From positions 1 to 64,000 of the forward strand of contig JBLWVL010000003.1 in the NCBI GenBank assembly GCA_048268485.1: a stretch of 64,000 nt of DNA, read 5' to 3'. The position numbers and the translations under genes were made by a program. Numbering within the stretch: the first letter of the stretch is position 1; every line of letters starts with the position of its first letter. The notes under the pieces are model-generated. The model saw only the letters and a list, made by a program, of their open reading frames with translations, was not told the DNA's origin and did no database searches. The DNA is from Oceanospirillum sp048268485. Its GTDB lineage: Bacteria; Pseudomonadota; Gammaproteobacteria; Pseudomonadales; Halomonadaceae. This document shows, piece by piece, positions 24,401-32,717 of this stretch.

Positions 24401-25885
24401 TTACTGGCTTAACGCAGCAAACTCTTTTTCCAGCTTCTTGGTTTGCTTTTTGGAGACACCGCCCAGTACCTCTACCGCATGACGCAGACGGGCACGGGTC
24501 ATATCCGGGCCAATAATCGCCATAGAGTCCAGAACTGAAGAAGATGTTGCAGAACCGGCAATAGCAATAAAGATCGGTTGCAGAAACTCTTTGATTTTCA
24601 CCTCAAAGTGATCTGACAACATCTTCACGTCAGCAAAGATATTATCTTTATTCCACTCACGAAGCGCTTCCATCTGCCATAACGTGAACTGCAGCTGCTT
24701 CACAACATCTGCTTTTTCAGTCTTGATATGGGCAAAGCTCTCTTCATTAATTGGCAACATACCGGAGAAGAAGAAGCCTGCCAACGGAGCGATATCACTA
24801 AAGGTTTCCACCCGACCTTTAATCTGAGGAATGATCTGACTGACATACTCAGGATTAAAGGCCCATTTCATCACTTCCTGCATAAACTGCTGATCATCCA
24901 GTGTTTCGCGGATATACAGCCCATTCAGCCAGGACAGTTTCTCAACATCAAATACCGGACCACCCAATGAAACCCGCTGGATATCAAAGTTTTCAATCAT
25001 CTCATCCAGCGTGAAGCGCTCACGCTCATCCGGCATCGACCAGCCCATACGACCCAGATAGTTCACAACCGCCTGAGGCAGGAAGCCCATACGGCGATAG
25101 AAATTGATTGAGGTCGGGTTCTTACGCTTGGACAGCTTGGATTTATCCGCATTACGCAGCAATGGGAAATGACACAGAACAGGCATATCCCAGCCGAAAT
25201 ATTCGTACAGCAGCTTGTGTTTAGGCGCAGAGTTGATCCACTCCTCACCACGCAAAACGTGAGTGATCTTCATCAGATGATCATCCACCACGTTTGCCAG
25301 GTGGTAGGTCGGCATACCATCTGCCTTCAGCAGGATCTGGCAATCGATCTGTCCCCAGTCGATCTCAATCGTCCCACGCAGCATGTCTTCAACCTGACAT
25401 ACACCCTCTTCCGGTACACACATACGGATCACGTAGGGAGCGCCAGCCGCTTCACGAGCAGCCACTTCTTCAGCGGGCAGCGCCAAATCACTTTGCTTCA
25501 GCGCAGTGTGCTTACCTTCAGCCTTACGGGCCTCACGCAGCTCATCCAACTCTTCACTGGTGCGATAGCAGCGGAATGCTTTACCTTCATTTTCCAGGCG
25601 GTAAGCGTAATCAGCATAGATACCCTGGCGCTCGGACTGACGGTAAGGGCCATACTCCCCTCCCACATCAGGCCCCTCATCCCAGTTCAGACCCAACCAA
25701 CGCAGAGAGTCAAAAATCATCTGCTCCGATTCAGCACTGCTACGGGTCTGATCGGTATCTTCAATACGCAGAATAAACTTACCGCCATGCTTACGGGCAA
25801 AAGCCAGGTTAAATAGTGCAATATAAGCGGTACCAACATGGGGATCACCGGTTGGTGATGGAGCAATACGGGTGCGAACAGTCAT
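24401..25885 (-). CDS. gltX: Glutamyl-tRNA synthetase
   Basis: A 494-residue class I aminoacyl-tRNA synthetase. The HIGH-type motif is SPTGDPHVGTAY (about 9-20), and the KMSKS-type motif is KLSKRKNPTS near residue 240. It charges tRNA-Glu for translation and tetrapyrrole synthesis. The ATG at 25885 begins with TVRTRIAPSPTG as in the family; an upstream in-frame start adds 17 non-conserved residues. A TATAAT at 25936-25941 on the minus strand is a likely -10, with only a weak -35. Two tRNA genes, including tRNA-Glu, follow on the same strand with their own promoter. Confidence 0.97.
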   Translation of the reverse strand: MTVRTRIAPSPTGDPHVGTAYIALFNLAFARKHGGKFILRIEDTDQTRSSAESEQMIFDSLRWLGLNWDEGPDVGGEYGPYRQSERQGIYADYAYRLENEGKAFRCYRTSEELDELREARKAEGKHTALKQSDLALPAEEVAAREAAGAPYVIRMCVPEEGVCQVEDMLRGTIEIDWGQIDCQILLKADGMPTYHLANVVDDHLMKITHVLRGEEWINSAPKHKLLYEYFGWDMPVLCHFPLLRNADKSKLSKRKNPTSINFYRRMGFLPQAVVNYLGRMGWSMPDERERFTLDEMIENFDIQRVSLGGPVFDVEKLSWLNGLYIRETLDDQQFMQEVMKWAFNPEYVSQIIPQIKGRVETFSDIAPLAGFFFSGMLPINEESFAHIKTEKADVVKQLQFTLWQMEALREWNKDNIFADVKMLSDHFEVKIKEFLQPIFIAIAGSATSSSVLDSMAIIGPDMTRARLRHAVEVLGGVSKKQTKKLEKEFAALSQ

Positions 25886-26053
25886 GATATTCCGTTCTAT
25901 CCTGTGATGATGAATGGGAGAAATAATTGCAGCCAATTATAGTCGAGGGGCTGTCAGACCAACAGCCCCTCAGGTAAGTTATCAGGCCGCTGCAGATAAA
26001 ACTTTACGTTTATTCCACAGGGCGCGTCATACAAAAGAAACCAGAGGCACACT

Positions 26054-26863
26054 TTACAGACGTCGATGTAACCAGCTGGGCAACTGCTGGCGAACCTCAT
26101 TAAAACGACTGGCTTTAAGATCTGTCACGACAACACCTTCACCAGTTTCTAACTCAGTCAGTTTCTCACCCCAGGGATCAAGCGCCATAGTGTGTCCCCA
26201 GGTTTTTCGACCACATTCGTGATCACCACCCTGAGCTGGGGCCAACAGATAACACTGGTTTTCCACTGCACGGGCTTTCAACAACAACTCCCAATGAGCA
26301 CGACCGGTCGGAACAGTAAAGGCAGAAGGCACCACCAGAAGATCCACATTATCCAACGCACGAAAAAGCTCTGGGAAACGCAGATCGTAACAAATACCAA
26401 GCCCTACCCGCCCCCAAGGGGTATCAAAGCAAACTGGCTGAGTTCCCGCTTCAATACTTGAAGATTCGTTATAACTCTCATCACCTTGCTGAAAGCTAAA
26501 CAGATGGACCTTGTCATAACGGGCGATGCACGAGCCTTCAGAGTCAAAAACCAGCGTGGTGTTGGTCACATGATCCCCCTGCTTACCTTTCAAAGGTAGC
26601 GAACCTGCCACCAACCAGATATTCAGTCTACAAGCAAGGCTCGCCAAACGCTGCTGAATCGGCCCATCACCATAAGTCTCAGCGATCTCAAATTTGGCTC
26701 GTTCATCATGATGCAGTAGAGTAAAATATTCCGGCAAAGCAATCAGTTGCGCCCCCTGCTCCGCCGCCTGAGTCACCCAGTATTCTGCCCGTTTCAGATT
26801 CTGTTCCAAATCTTCACCGGAAACCATCTGCACGCCTGCTACTTTAAAATCCGCCAACATCAT
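26054..26863 (-). CDS. Carbon-nitrogen hydrolase, probable deaminated-glutathione amidase (Nit1/YbeM-like)
   Basis: A 269-residue nitrilase-superfamily enzyme. The Glu-Lys-Cys triad is visible: ALPEYF (about residue 42), RYDKVHLF (about 112) and GICYDLRFPELFRAL (Cys about 155). The last motif is typical of the Nit branch that removes the amide from deaminated glutathione, a metabolite-repair reaction. I start at 26863 (ATGATG) with AAGG at the right distance; an earlier start would add 18 basic residues. It is divergent from ampG and followed by gltX. Confidence 0.88.
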   Translation of the reverse strand: MMLADFKVAGVQMVSGEDLEQNLKRAEYWVTQAAEQGAQLIALPEYFTLLHHDERAKFEIAETYGDGPIQQRLASLACRLNIWLVAGSLPLKGKQGDHVTNTTLVFDSEGSCIARYDKVHLFSFQQGDESYNESSSIEAGTQPVCFDTPWGRVGLGICYDLRFPELFRALDNVDLLVVPSAFTVPTGRAHWELLLKARAVENQCYLLAPAQGGDHECGRKTWGHTMALDPWGEKLTELETGEGVVVTDLKASRFNEVRQQLPSWLHRRL

Positions 26864-27105
26864 TTTTACCTTTTTTATCCACCGCCGCCGTCCCACGACT
26901 CTTTCAGCGGAGGCCAATTCATCAGAAAACTAATTCACAGAAAAGCCCTCTGAAATACAAAGTCATTTAATGTGCCGCAGTATAACAATAGCTTTGCCCC
27001 TCGGCACAGCAGAGGTTCTTGCGTACAATGGCTGGTTTTGACGTTATTGGCCGGTACGACTTACTTCAATAATAAACGCTGGCCCGACAGAAACTGGATA
27101 CGAAT

Positions 27106-28455
27106 TTGACCTCACAACAAAACCCACGACTAAACTTTAAAGGCCTTATGGCAGCCTGCTTCAATCGCAGGATGCTGGTCACCTTTGTCATGGGCTTTTC
27201 AAGCGGCATGCCACTGCTACTCACCATATCAGTACTTCAGGTCTGGATGCGCCAGGAGGGTGTCGATCTTTCGACCATCGGCATGATGGCTTTAGTCGGC
27301 TTACCCTATACATTGAAATTTGTCTGGGCCCCCTTTCTGGATCGCTTTACTCTGCCGTTTCTTGGGCGCCGCCGTGGATGGCTGCTTCTGATTCAACTCC
27401 TGCTCGCATTCTCTATCGCAAGTCTCGGGTTGTCTGACCCAGCGTCATCCCCCTGGCTGATCGCTTTCCTGGCTCTATTGGTTACCTTCTTCAGCGCCAG
27501 CCAGGATATTGTGATTGACGCTTATCGCCGGGAACATCTGCATGAAAACGAACTGGGTATGGGTTCCAGCCTCTACGTTTATGGTTACCGTACCGGCATG
27601 CTACTGGCTTCCGGAGGCGGGCTGGTCTTAGCCGACAGCATCGGCTTTGCAGCGGTTTATATGCTGATGGGCCTTTGCATGGGTATCGGCATGCTCACTA
27701 CCCTGATGGCTCCGGAGCCTCAGGTTGAAGCAGCACCACCCTCCAGCCTTAAAGCTGCTGTTGTTGAGCCTTTTAAAGAATACTTCACCCGGGACAGTGC
27801 CTGGACTATCCTGCTGTTTATTCTGCTTTATAAGTTAGGAGACACTCTGGCCAGCGCCATGACCAGCCCTTTTTATGTGGACTTGGGGTTCAGCTCGGAA
27901 GAGATTGGCTACACGGTTAAACTGTTTGGTTTCTGGGCTACTCTGATTGGCGCATTTCTCGGTGGAGCCCTGATCATCAAGCTGGGCATTTATCGCGCAC
28001 TCTGGCTGTTTGGTATTCTGCAGATGGCCAGTACAGCAGGGTTTGCACTTCTTGCAGAAGTGGGTTACAACCTGAATGCACTGGCCGCAGTGATCGGTTT
28101 CGAAAACCTTACTGCAGGAATGGGCACCGCGGCCTATATGGCCTTTATGGCATCACTGACCGACAAACGCTTTACCGCCACCCAATACGCCTTGCTCACC
28201 AGTCTGATGGGCATTCCCCGTACGCTGATCTCAGCACCCAGTGGCTTTCTTGCCGAGGCGGTCGGCTGGACAGAATTTTTCATTCTTTGCACCCTGATTG
28301 CGCTACCGGGTCTGTGGTTACTACGTCACTTCTCTGACTGGCATAGCCACAGTGATCAGGAGCAGCAATATTCTGAAACAAATAATAAACACCCAGCCGC
28401 TGATTCAAGCCAATTAAAGCCACTGGCTGATAATAAGCACTCTATAAAAAAATAA
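27106..28455 (+). CDS. ampG: AmpG-family muropeptide MFS transporter
   Basis: About 449 residues with 12 or more hydrophobic segments. FSSGMPLLLTISVLQVWM, a VGLPYTLKFVWAPFLDR loop and PFLGRRRGWLL match AmpG, the inner-membrane permease that brings anhydromuropeptides back into the cytoplasm for cell-wall recycling and AmpR-type beta-lactamase induction. No ampC, ampD or ampR gene is nearby. The start is uncertain: TTG at 27106 (with GGA eight bases upstream) or ATG at 27148 (with AAAGG four bases upstream). The last 40 residues are hydrophilic. The zur gene follows after a 47-base gap and may share the transcript. Confidence 0.88.
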   Translation: MTSQQNPRLNFKGLMAACFNRRMLVTFVMGFSSGMPLLLTISVLQVWMRQEGVDLSTIGMMALVGLPYTLKFVWAPFLDRFTLPFLGRRRGWLLLIQLLLAFSIASLGLSDPASSPWLIAFLALLVTFFSASQDIVIDAYRREHLHENELGMGSSLYVYGYRTGMLLASGGGLVLADSIGFAAVYMLMGLCMGIGMLTTLMAPEPQVEAAPPSSLKAAVVEPFKEYFTRDSAWTILLFILLYKLGDTLASAMTSPFYVDLGFSSEEIGYTVKLFGFWATLIGAFLGGALIIKLGIYRALWLFGILQMASTAGFALLAEVGYNLNALAAVIGFENLTAGMGTAAYMAFMASLTDKRFTATQYALLTSLMGIPRTLISAPSGFLAEAVGWTEFFILCTLIALPGLWLLRHFSDWHSHSDQEQQYSETNNKHPAADSSQLKPLADNKHSIKK

Positions 28456-28502
28456 GTCCTCTGTTAAAAATGCCGTAAATCCGGGAAGAAGGAGCCAAGG
28501 AT

Positions 28503-28973
28503 ATGATTAAGCAGGATGTCGAGAAAACCATTAGCCATGCCTTAAATTGTTGCCAACAATCCGGTGTACGCCTGACTCCAAAACGGGAAAAGGTTCTGCG
28601 TGTTTTACTGGAAGCTAATAACCCTCTGTCCGCTTACGACGTGGTTGAGCAGTTTCGGGTAGATTACTCCGAAAACCTTCCAGCGATGAGTGCCTACCGG
28701 ATTCTTACCTTTCTGCTCGACAACGGTTTCGTGCACAAACTGGAAACCACCAACCAGTTTCTGGCCTGTCATCATATTCGCTGCGACCACCCTCACCAGC
28801 CGCCTAAGTTTCTGATCTGTGATCAGTGCAATACTGTAAAAGAGTTGAGCCTAAGCCCGGACACACTGAATGAACTGAATCGCGGCATTGAAGAAGCAGG
28901 CTTTACCCTAGTAAGGCGGCAGCTGGAACTCCATGGCCTGTGCGATCAGTGCCAAAAGGACACCAAGGTTTAA
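28503..28973 (+). CDS. zur: Zinc uptake regulator Zur (Fur family)
   Basis: A 156-residue Fur-family repressor with an N-terminal winged helix (GVRLTPKREKVLRVLLE, then AYRILTFLLDNGFVHKL) and a C-terminal metal-binding dimerisation domain. Two CxxC pairs, ICDQC (about 110-114) and LCDQC (about 147-151), should form the structural zinc site, and CHHIRCDHPH the regulatory site. This favours Zur over Fur or PerR. AAGGAG lies well placed before the ATG. No znuABC genes are in this window, so the usual divergent partner is missing here. Confidence 0.88.
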   Translation: MIKQDVEKTISHALNCCQQSGVRLTPKREKVLRVLLEANNPLSAYDVVEQFRVDYSENLPAMSAYRILTFLLDNGFVHKLETTNQFLACHHIRCDHPHQPPKFLICDQCNTVKELSLSPDTLNELNRGIEEAGFTLVRRQLELHGLCDQCQKDTKV

Positions 28974-28982
28974 TTTAAACTA

Positions 28983-29006
28983 AAAAGGCCCCGATTGAGG
29001 CCTTTT
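28983..29006. terminator. Terminator between zur and the downstream monooxygenase-like gene
   Basis: AAAAGGCC and GGCCTTTT pair around an eight-base loop; A- and T-tracts on each side suit both converging transcripts. Confidence 0.75.
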
Positions 29007-29046
29007 CTATCTGTGCTCAGGTTCAGAAATCCCGCTCAGGTTAGGG

Positions 29047-29364
29047 TCAGATACCATAATCCCGCTCGACTTTAGCAATTCTCAGCTTAAAGGAGGCGTA
29101 CCATTTTTCATGCCCCAGGCGCTGTGCTTCCTTGTGCTCCGCATTCTGCTTCCAATGTTTAATCGCTTCCAGACTTTTCCAGTAAGATACCGTGATACCC
29201 AAACCATCCCGAACAGATTCCACACCCAGAAATCCCGGCTGCTCGGCAGCCAGTTCAACCATGCGATCCGCCATCGCGCCATATCCATCATCACTTTCGG
29301 TTCTCTGGTTGGTAAAAATTACCGCGTAATAGGGTGGTTCCGGGGTTCTAGCAATATCAGACAT
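29047..29364 (-). CDS. Antibiotic-biosynthesis-monooxygenase (ABM) fold protein
   Basis: A small protein of about 105 residues with an ABM/dimeric alpha-beta barrel fold. Conserved features are YYAVIFTNQRT, the ADRMVELAAEQPGFLGVESV region and SYWKSLEAIKHWKQNAEHKEAQ. Such proteins include heme-degrading and quinol monooxygenases, but the YqjZ-like subgroup has no proven reaction. The ATG at 29364 has a GGA seven bases upstream; the ATG at 29376 has none. It is followed on the same strand side by the DUF1801 gene located upstream (29404-29808), so both may share a transcript. Confidence 0.75.
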   Translation of the reverse strand: MSDIARTPEPPYYAVIFTNQRTESDDGYGAMADRMVELAAEQPGFLGVESVRDGLGITVSYWKSLEAIKHWKQNAEHKEAQRLGHEKWYASFKLRIAKVERDYGI

Positions 29365-29403
29365 CTTCTTTTCCATAAAATGAGGTTAAAAACAGGCAGG
29401 AGT

Positions 29404-29808
29404 CTATGCACCAAGCAGCGGTAAATGCTTAACCGAGTGATATGTCAGGGCCAGTTGCAGGCAATGTTTTATAGCAACCTCCGGCAGAGGTTCAGATAAC
29501 GGCAAGACAATTGCACGATTACCTTCAAAAGCCAGGCTGTCGCGATACAACTCTTTAAAAGTCTCGACCAAACGCGTTTTGCAGTTGAAAAACAGATAAT
29601 ACTGATCAGGCACTTTTTCCTTCCAGTCCATTCGAACAGGGCTACCTGATTTCACGCTGAAACTGGGCTCCCCCCACTTAAGAGCCTGATCAACCTCTCC
29701 GGCATCTAACTCTGAAGCGATCTTTATAATCAGATCACGGAGCTCCAGCAGCCTTTGCCTAACCTGATCAGGATATTGATCAAATTTCAGGCTTAGTACA
29801 TCACTCAT
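29404..29808 (-). CDS. DUF1801 domain protein
   Basis: A 134-residue cytosolic protein with the DUF1801 (YdhG-like) fold, which resembles the frataxin/iron-chaperone-like fold in structure databases but has no firm biochemical role. Characteristic parts are LRDLIIKIASELDAGEVDQALKWGEPSF-like text (about residues 23-50), YYLFFNCKTRLVETFKEL and the ALTYHSVKHLPLLGA tail. GGAG lies seven bases before the ATG. It is 27 bases upstream of the ABM gene start region, suggesting one transcript. Confidence 0.75.
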   Translation of the reverse strand: MSDVLSLKFDQYPDQVRQRLLELRDLIIKIASELDAGEVDQALKWGEPSFSVKSGSPVRMDWKEKVPDQYYLFFNCKTRLVETFKELYRDSLAFEGNRAIVLPLSEPLPEVAIKHCLQLALTYHSVKHLPLLGA

Positions 29809-29960
29809 TGGCCCACTCCATACCCTGCGTCACTGGCAAACTCTGAGGTCACAATGAGCCGCCACTAACTATGCGCTGAAAATAAAACCCGCCCCGACTT
29901 AAAGGCAGACACCTGAACCACACAATACTTGGTTCAGAGCGCCTGACCAACAAGCACAGA

Positions 29961-30074
29961 CTAATATTCCAATCCTTGCATCCAAAGATCACGTAACTGA
30001 TTAGGGGAAGCCGCTGCCAGTGAAACCATCACCTCACGATACCTGTAGAGCAGTGGATCGAGCTCATTTAACGG
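29961..30074 (-). pseudogene. Possible C-terminal remnant of a decayed gene
   Basis: The minus strand reads PLNELDPLLYRYREVMVSL, then AAASPNQLRDLWMQGLEY and a TAG stop. The composition is protein-like, with an amphipathic pattern. It is immediately preceded by TAG and, a few codons further up, TGA, and no start codon with a ribosome binding site covers it. I infer the 3' end of a broken gene. I do not recognise the family. Chance open frame is the main alternative. Confidence 0.3.
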
Positions 30075-30130
30075 CTATCGGAAGAAGCCTCAGCCAGAGA
30101 AAGGTCTCAATCAGTGTTTAGAGGGACATA

Positions 30131-30156
30131 AAAAAACCGGAGTGGTATCACCCCGG
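30131..30156 (-). terminator. Terminator after the exported coiled-coil gene
   Basis: On the minus strand CCGGGGTG pairs with CACTCCGG (one mismatch) around ATAC, followed by TTTTTTT. Confidence 0.75.
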
Positions 30157-30200
30157 CTTGAAGGACTCAGGAAAGCAAGCCTTCCCGAAAACAGTGTTAA

Positions 30201-30677
30201 TCAGGCATCCTGCTGCCCACGATCATACTCTTCCTGGGCATCCTGCCATGCATCCGACATAGACTGATACGCTTTATTGAAGCCATTTCTCATCTCAGAC
30301 CAGGCACCTTTGCTACTTTCTTTCATACTGCCATACCATTCAGACAGCTGATTCCGCTCCTGGCGCAATTCTCTGAGAGCGGCCTGGGTTTCCTGACGGG
30401 CGGGCTTGCTTAACTGATCCCAACGATTCTCAATCCGAGCTTCCAGCCGATTGATACGCTCATCAGCCCTTTGCATCACTTGCTTGGCTGTTTGAACAGC
30501 TTCCTGCTGCTGATCCTGGGTATAAGCCTGTAGGGTTTCAACAACATCTGCTGTTTCCTGCTTGATATCCTGGGCGGTAACATCAGTATCTTGCTTATTA
30601 CCAGCCATAGAAAATGATGCCATAGAAAACAATAAAAAAGAGGCAATAAATTTAAAGATATTATTTTTAACCAACAT
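30201..30677 (-). CDS. Exported coiled-coil protein, unknown function
   Basis: About 158 residues from the ATG at 30677. An N-terminal signal peptide (hydrophobic IASFLLFSMASFSMA, cleavage expected after SMA) is followed by a charged, almost fully helical body rich in Gln, Glu, Arg and Lys, with no cysteine. The C-terminal half contains RQERNQLSEWYGSMKESS and GAWSEMRNGFNKAYQSM. This resembles the neighbour at 30735-31022 (KGAWSEMRNGFNKAYQSMSD versus DDAWSDVKSGLDLAKESLSE), so the two look paralogous, one exported and one cytosolic. A start at 30701 would put eight residues ahead of the signal peptide. Function unknown; a periplasmic stress-type helical protein is possible. Confidence 0.75.
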   Translation of the reverse strand: MLVKNNIFKFIASFLLFSMASFSMAGNKQDTDVTAQDIKQETADVVETLQAYTQDQQQEAVQTAKQVMQRADERINRLEARIENRWDQLSKPARQETQAALRELRQERNQLSEWYGSMKESSKGAWSEMRNGFNKAYQSMSDAWQDAQEEYDRGQQDA

Positions 30678-30734
30678 ATAAAAAACCCCACTATTCATCA
30701 ATTAAACCAGATCTTATAAAAATTATTTAACAGA

Positions 30735-31022
30735 TCAACTGAAACGTTTTGATGCGGAGTCCATGGCTTCAGAGAGGGATTCTTTAGCCAGATCCAGCCC
30801 TGACTTAACATCGCTCCAGGCGTCGTCGCTGGAATTACGAAGCTCTTCAAATTTGCTGGATACTGCTTCCTGCTTGATCTTTAGCTGTTCGATTTGCTCA
30901 TAGTACTCAACCTGGGCAGAGGCATTGGCCTGATCTGCTTTAGATTTGAGCTTATCGATATCAGCTTTCCATTCATCAAGCTGGGCTTCAACCTTTTGTT
31001 GATAGGCTTCTTTCTTACTCAT
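30735..31022 (-). CDS. Cytosolic coiled-coil protein, paralogue of its neighbour
   Basis: A 95-residue, highly charged helical protein without signal peptide, cysteine or recognised domain. Heptad-like Lys/Glu/Leu spacing runs through most of its length. The C-terminal SSDDAWSDVKSGLDLAKESL aligns with the neighbouring exported protein. AAGGAG lies ten bases before the ATG at 31022, or four before a TTG at 31028. Small proteins of this type are common near yajQ-like genes in marine gammaproteobacteria by my recollection, but no function is established. Confidence 0.75.
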   Translation of the reverse strand: MSKKEAYQQKVEAQLDEWKADIDKLKSKADQANASAQVEYYEQIEQLKIKQEAVSSKFEELRNSSDDAWSDVKSGLDLAKESLSEAMDSASKRFS

Positions 31023-31159
31023 GTTCAATTAACTCCTTCGTCACTTTCTCATATAAATATATTAAAAATATAAATATAAAAGTGACTAGCTAACTGAGAA
31101 TTTACCTTATCAAGGATCTAAATATGATAAGAAGCTTGGCAACTACCCTAACATAAAAA

Positions 31160-31189
31160 AACGGGGTCCTGTCAAATCAGAACCCCGTT
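31160..31189. terminator. Bidirectional terminator upstream of the coiled-coil pair
   Basis: AACGGGGT and ACCCCGTT form an eight-bp stem. A seven-A tract on the left gives a T-run on the minus strand, suited to ending yajQ transcripts. Confidence 0.8.
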
Positions 31190-31238
31190 ATATTTATTAA
31201 TATTTAAAATATAAATTATGCTATTAAAAACCTAAATA

Positions 31239-31721
31239 TTAATCTCTGAAATTCTGATACTGAAGTGGAATATCCAGCTCAGACTGCCGGAGAAAGGCGA
31301 TCACCTGCTGCAGATCATCTCGCTTTTTACCGGTAACCCGAACTTGGTCGCCCTGAATAGCCGCCTGCACTTTCAGTTTTTCCTGCTTGATCATTTTGAC
31401 GATTTTACGCGCCGTATCGGTATCGATACCTTCCTGAAGGGTGACAATCGCCTTAGCGGTTTTTCCACTTTCAATAACATCGCCGACTTCCATACATTTC
31501 ACATCCACGTCACGGCGGATCAGTTCGGCCTGCAGCATATCGACCATCTGACGCACCTGAAATTCAGACTCAGATACCACTTCCACCACATTTTCTTTAC
31601 GCAAAAACCTGGCATCAACCCCTTTAAAATCGAAGCGGTTTTTCACCACGCGATTAGACTGATCCACAGCGTTGGTCACCTGATGCATATCTAATTCTGA
31701 CACCACATCAAAAGATGGCAT
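31239..31721 (-). CDS. yajQ: YajQ-family nucleotide-binding protein
   Basis: A 160-residue protein with two ferredoxin-like subdomains. It begins MPSFDVVSELDMHQV and contains NRFDFKGVDARF, the classic YajQ signature. Family members bind nucleotides; the Xanthomonas homologue binds c-di-GMP and acts as an effector with a transcription factor. AAGGAG precedes the ATG at 31721. Longer in-frame starts would overlap the divergent panE gene and were rejected. A good sigma70 promoter lies 32 bases upstream. Confidence 0.95.
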   Translation of the reverse strand: MPSFDVVSELDMHQVTNAVDQSNRVVKNRFDFKGVDARFLRKENVVEVVSESEFQVRQMVDMLQAELIRRDVDVKCMEVGDVIESGKTAKAIVTLQEGIDTDTARKIVKMIKQEKLKVQAAIQGDQVRVTGKKRDDLQQVIAFLRQSELDIPLQYQNFRD

Positions 31722-31752
31722 GTTTGTCTCCTTAATAATTCTGTCTGCAGGC

Positions 31753-31780
31753 ATTATACTTGCGCCCCTGTTTCTGCCAA
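31753..31780 (-). promoter_or_regulatory. yajQ promoter
   Basis: TTGGCA and a perfect TATAAT are spaced by 16 bases on the minus strand, with a predicted start near 31746. The -35 lies only 14 bases before the divergent panE start. Confidence 0.65.
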
Positions 31781-31793
31781 CTGGATAAATTGC

Positions 31794-32717
31794 ATGAGTC
31801 AAACACACTGGACGGTATTGGGTGCGGGTTCCCTGGGCTGCCTTTGGGCCGGCTATCTGAATCAAGCTGGATTCCCTGTCACTCTGCTGCACAGAGAAGA
31901 GGTGGCGGCACCTGAATCACTGAGCCTGACACGGTTTCAGGAGGATCAGGCTACAGCATTTAAGGCAGAGCTGACCACGGCTTCCGCCTGCCCGGAAAAA
32001 TCGATTAGCCGGCTGGTTGTCGCAACAAAAGCTCACGATGCGGTCACTGCAGTCGCCGGTGTTCAGCACGCTTTAACCGATGATGCCTGCATCGTGCTGT
32101 TGCAGAATGGTATGGGCTCTCAACAGGCCGTTGCGGAAAAGTATCCTGAGTACGCCATTGTTGCCGCTTGCATTACCGACGGTGCATACCGTACAGAACC
32201 GGGCCATGTGATCCATGCCGGCCAGGGCATCAGTCGCGTGGGTGCATTAAATGCCCAGGGCCAAAAGGTCTGGCGACAAGTGGTTGAAGATCTGGAGCAA
32301 ACTGATCTGATCATAGAAGCCTGCGAGAATATTAATCAGGCGCTGTGGAATAAGCTGGCGATCAATATCGCCATTAACGGACTGACAGCGCTGAATCAGT
32401 GTCTGAACGGTGAGCTAATGCAGCCGGAGCGTTATCAGCGGGTTTCCCGTCTATGCCGGGAGACAGAAGCAGTCATGGCAGCTCTGAAACTACAGTTGCC
32501 AGAGCAAGGGCTGCTGCCGCTGGCCACAGATGTTATTAAAGGTACGGCTAAAAACCGCTCCTCCATGCTGCAGGATACCCTACGGGGCAAAATTACTGAG
32601 ATCGATTATATCAACGGTTATCTGGTACAACAGGCGGAACATCTGAATATTGAAGTACCGGAGAGTCTGAGTATTTATCGCGAGGTTAAGCTACGCTTTA
32701 ATCAGCCGTCTTCATAA
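31794..32717 (+). CDS. panE: 2-dehydropantoate 2-reductase (ketopantoate reductase)
   Basis: A 307-residue NADPH-dependent reductase that makes pantoate for coenzyme A. The Rossmann motif VLGAGSLGCLWAGYL is at the N-terminus, catalytic-lysine region NKLAINIAINGLTAL lies near 185-200, and the C-terminal domain has SSMLQDTLRGKITEIDYINGYL, the family signature with the catalytic Glu/Asp pair. The ribosome binding site is weak. Its 3' end overlaps the convergent HD gene by 16 bases. Confidence 0.92.
   Translation: MSQTHWTVLGAGSLGCLWAGYLNQAGFPVTLLHREEVAAPESLSLTRFQEDQATAFKAELTTASACPEKSISRLVVATKAHDAVTAVAGVQHALTDDACIVLLQNGMGSQQAVAEKYPEYAIVAACITDGAYRTEPGHVIHAGQGISRVGALNAQGQKVWRQVVEDLEQTDLIIEACENINQALWNKLAINIAINGLTALNQCLNGELMQPERYQRVSRLCRETEAVMAALKLQLPEQGLLPLATDVIKGTAKNRSSMLQDTLRGKITEIDYINGYLVQQAEHLNIEVPESLSIYREVKLRFNQPSS

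Larger units (their letters stand above)
29809..30200. other. Intergenic region with a possible gene remnant
   Basis: This 392-base gap holds a terminator at its right end and, on the minus strand at 29961-30074, an uninterrupted stretch of 36 codons that reads like the end of a real protein (described separately). I see no intact gene or RNA gene. Confidence 0.4.
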
